Shown here: positions 7,751-8,817 of the stretch, piece after piece
Layout of the letters: every line of letters starts with the position of its first letter
Position numbering within the stretch: the stretch's first letter is position 1
Assembly (NCBI GenBank): GCA_030430995.1
Contig: JAUIKA010000041.1
Span: 1 to 8,817 of the forward strand
DNA from: Alphaproteobacteria bacterium
GTDB taxonomy: Bacteria; Pseudomonadota; Alphaproteobacteria; Rickettsiales; Rickettsiaceae
Direction: 5' to 3'
DNA length: 8,817 bases
Made by a program: the position numbers and the translations under genes
Notes under the pieces: generated by a model
Told to the model about the DNA's origin: nothing
What the model saw: the letters and a program-made list of their open reading frames with translations, nothing else
Database searches by the model: none

Positions 7751-8267
7751 TGATAACAAAATAGCTGACTTAGATTTAATATTTAGAAAATTCCTACATG
7801 ATTTAGGTAATATATCAAGTGGTGTGGTAACAGCAGTGGATTTTATTGATAACAATAATAATGATGTCTCTTCTTCTGCAAAGCTGTTACTGAGCCAAAG
7901 TAGTAAATTGCTATATGCTTTCATAAAAATATATCATTTATTGATAGCAAATACTGGCATCTCTAAAATGAGGGAGTATATAGAAACATTATTTGTATAT
8001 AAGAATATAGATTATTCTTTTGATGACCTAATATCTGTATGTAGCGGCACCTCTATGCAATACTATATATTGTTTATATATGACACCATGAATCAAGGCG
8101 GCAAAATTATAGCAAATGATAAGAAAATTACTGCCATATATAACAGTAATAATGTAATTGCATCTGGAAGCTATAAGAATAATATATGGTATAAATATTT
8201 GGCCTCTCAAGAAGATATAAAAGTAACATCTTCTAGTAATAATGAGTTAGTGCTTGAATCTGTATAG
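7743..8267 (+). CDS. chpT: ChpT-like histidine phosphotransferase
   Basis: Small cytosolic protein of 174 aa resembling ChpT, the alphaproteobacterial phosphotransferase that passes phosphate from CckA to CtrA and CpdR. The N-terminal helix has FRKFLHDLGNISSGVVTAVD, with the probable phospho-accepting His19 in the HDL context typical of ChpT. The C-terminal half contains MQYYILFIYDTMNQGGKI, which corresponds to the degenerate ATPase-like region (LLLN..L.A.E.LPRGG) of the family. It is shorter than Caulobacter ChpT (about 225 aa) and diverged, so the identification rests on the His motif and the GG block. The start is GTG at 7743, overlapping rpe by 8 bp with AAAGG upstream. Co-location with flhB fits a CtrA-controlled flagellar setting. 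Other HisKA-like DHp proteins cannot be excluded. Confidence 0.6.
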   Translation: MHNDNKIADLDLIFRKFLHDLGNISSGVVTAVDFIDNNNNDVSSSAKLLLSQSSKLLYAFIKIYHLLIANTGISKMREYIETLFVYKNIDYSFDDLISVCSGTSMQYYILFIYDTMNQGGKIIANDKKITAIYNSNNVIASGSYKNNIWYKYLASQEDIKVTSSSNNELVLESV

Positions 8268-8283
8268 GTTTATATGTTATAAT
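8254..8283 (+). promoter_or_regulatory. promoter of rpmJ
   Basis: A perfect TATAAT at 8278-8283 is preceded by TG one base upstream (extended -10, TGtTATAAT). TTGAAT at 8254-8259 lies 18 bp further up. The expected start of transcription is near 8290, about 20 bases before the rpmJ ATG. The -35 lies inside the end of the ChpT-like gene. Confidence 0.65.
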
Positions 8284-8309
8284 CTGGGCTAAATTTTTAA
8301 CATAAAATA

Positions 8310-8438
8310 ATGAAAATACGTAATTCATTAAAAGCAGCAAAAGCAAGGGACAAAGATTGTAGAGTGGTAAAAAGAGGAAAGAGAGTTTTCATCATTAACC
8401 CTAAGAACCCTAGATTCAAAGCAAGGCAGGGAGGTTAA
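8310..8438 (+). CDS. rpmJ: 50S ribosomal protein L36
   Basis: A 42-aa basic protein of the large ribosomal subunit that contacts 23S rRNA. The sequence begins MKIRNSLKAAKARDKDCRVV and ends in PRFKARQGG, matching the alphaproteobacterial form (KxRxSLKxxKxRxxDCxVVxRxGRxxVI...RFKARQG). Only one Cys is present (Cys17), so this is the zinc-free type that lacks the C-C-C-H ribbon of classical L36, resembling E. coli YkgO. This is normal for alphaproteobacteria. It is transcribed from its own promoter directly upstream and stands alone, as it usually does in this class. Confidence 0.95.
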   Translation: MKIRNSLKAAKARDKDCRVVKRGKRVFIINPKNPRFKARQGG

Positions 8439-8483
8439 CTGAAACTTTGAATAGACGCTTTTGCGGTTACCTGAATTCATTAT

Positions 8484-8506
8484 AGAAAGCCAATGCTAAG
8501 CTTTTT
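8484..8506 (+). terminator. candidate Rho-independent terminator after rpmJ
   Basis: AGAAAGC (8484-8490) can pair with GCTTTTT (8500-8506) around a nine-base loop, with one G-U pair, and the descending arm ends in five T. It lies 46 bp past the rpmJ stop. The stem is short, so the call is tentative. Confidence 0.35.
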
Positions 8507-8507
8507 G

Positions 8508-8529
8508 TCAAATATTAGAAAATATTTGA
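8508..8529. repeat. perfect AT-rich inverted repeat
   Basis: TCAAATATT (8508-8516), loop AGAA (8517-8520), AATATTTGA (8521-8529): a perfect nine-pair palindrome two bases after the candidate rpmJ terminator. It could be a second terminator stem (the following sequence is T-rich but not a clean T-run), a protein binding site, or chance in AT-rich DNA. Confidence 0.5.
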
Positions 8530-8772
8530 TTTATATTGCTTATTACTTTCTATTTCTAAATAATGTGAAGCAAAACAAGGCTATATAGCTAAAGCTAGAT
8601 CATAATAAATTCAAAAACTAGTAGCGAAACTCTGCCAAGAGCGCGCGGATTAGCCTATGTAAAGCCAATATATAAAATTGAGTAATATCTCATCTTAACA
8701 ATTAGATAATATACAACTGTAGCATAATCAATATCTATAGCTTGGTTCATATTCTTTCGGATTTAAACAAGA

Positions 8773-8800
8773 TTGAACAGAAGTTGTGTCTATATATAAA
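8773..8800 (+). promoter_or_regulatory. candidate promoter pointing out of the right edge
   Basis: TTGAAC (8773-8778) and TATAAA (8795-8800) are separated by 16 bp and would start transcription near 8807. No gene follows inside the window, so its target would be just to the right. Confidence 0.35.
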
Positions 8801-8817
8801 GCATTAAGTAAAAGACA

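Larger units (their letters stand above)
8439..8817. other. 379-bp region without a recognised gene
   Basis: No ORF of useful length is seen on either strand and no tRNA, tmRNA, RNase P, SRP or 6S signature was recognised. The region holds a candidate rpmJ terminator (8484-8506), an AT-only perfect hairpin (8508-8529), a locally GC-rich patch with a CTCT-GCCA-AGAG hairpin (8630-8641) bracketed by AGGCTA (8578-8583) and TAGCCT (8651-8656), and a promoter-like site at the right edge. It may be the 5' region of a gene beyond the window or hold an unrecognised small RNA. Confidence 0.5.

Noticed and set aside
8479..8511. Minus-strand TTGACA and TATAAT after rpmJ
   Set aside because: Both hexamers match consensus, but the spacer is 21 bp, too long for a normal sigma-70 promoter, and no minus-strand gene follows except antisense to rpmJ.
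8577..8657. tRNA-like segment beginning AAGGCTATATAGCT
   Set aside because: The start resembles a tRNA acceptor and D-arm, but there is no T-arm consensus (GGTTCRA), no proper anticodon stem and no seven-pair acceptor.

Overview
This is an AT-rich window that looks like the chromosome of a Rickettsiales or related endosymbiotic alphaproteobacterium. The evidence is the codon bias (AAT, AAA, ATA and TTA codons dominate), weak or absent Shine-Dalgarno sites, a TlyC-type CBS protein paired with YbeY, a ChpT-like histidine phosphotransferase and a zinc-ligand-free L36. A flagellar FlhB suggests a flagellate lineage such as Midichloriaceae rather than classical Rickettsia. This is an inference from gene content; no rRNA is present to confirm it.

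Layout, left to right. Positions 1-687 hold the 3' part of an unrecognised + strand gene cut by the window edge. Positions 759-2747 encode an oligopeptidase B-like S9 serine peptidase with a complete catalytic triad. Positions 2808-4634 encode MutL with both the GHKL ATPase and the endonuclease motifs. A 167-bp convergent gap (4635-4801) follows; it contains an imperfect long hairpin and a probable terminator for the minus-strand genes. On the minus strand, ybeY (6010-5528) is followed by tlyC (5506-4802), probably one transcript. Divergent from ybeY, with the two ATG codons directly abutting (CATATG at 6008-6013), runs a + strand cluster: flhB, an Rpe-family protein and a ChpT-like protein, with 12-bp spacing and then an 8-bp overlap. 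rpmJ (8310-8438) has its own good extended -10 promoter. The last 379 bp (8439-8817) have no recognisable gene but hold hairpins and a promoter-like site pointing out of the window.

Functionally the window mixes housekeeping genes (mismatch repair, 16S rRNA maturation, ribosomal protein L36, peptide turnover) with a flagellar export gate subunit and a candidate CtrA phosphorelay component. No mobile element, CRISPR array, tRNA or rRNA was found. The most unusual points are the Rpe homologue lacking the second catalytic/metal-binding aspartate, the zero-gap head-to-head ybeY/flhB pair, the flhB-rpe-chpT cluster and the structured mutL-tlyC gap. I did not find convincing evidence of a wholly new multi-gene system.
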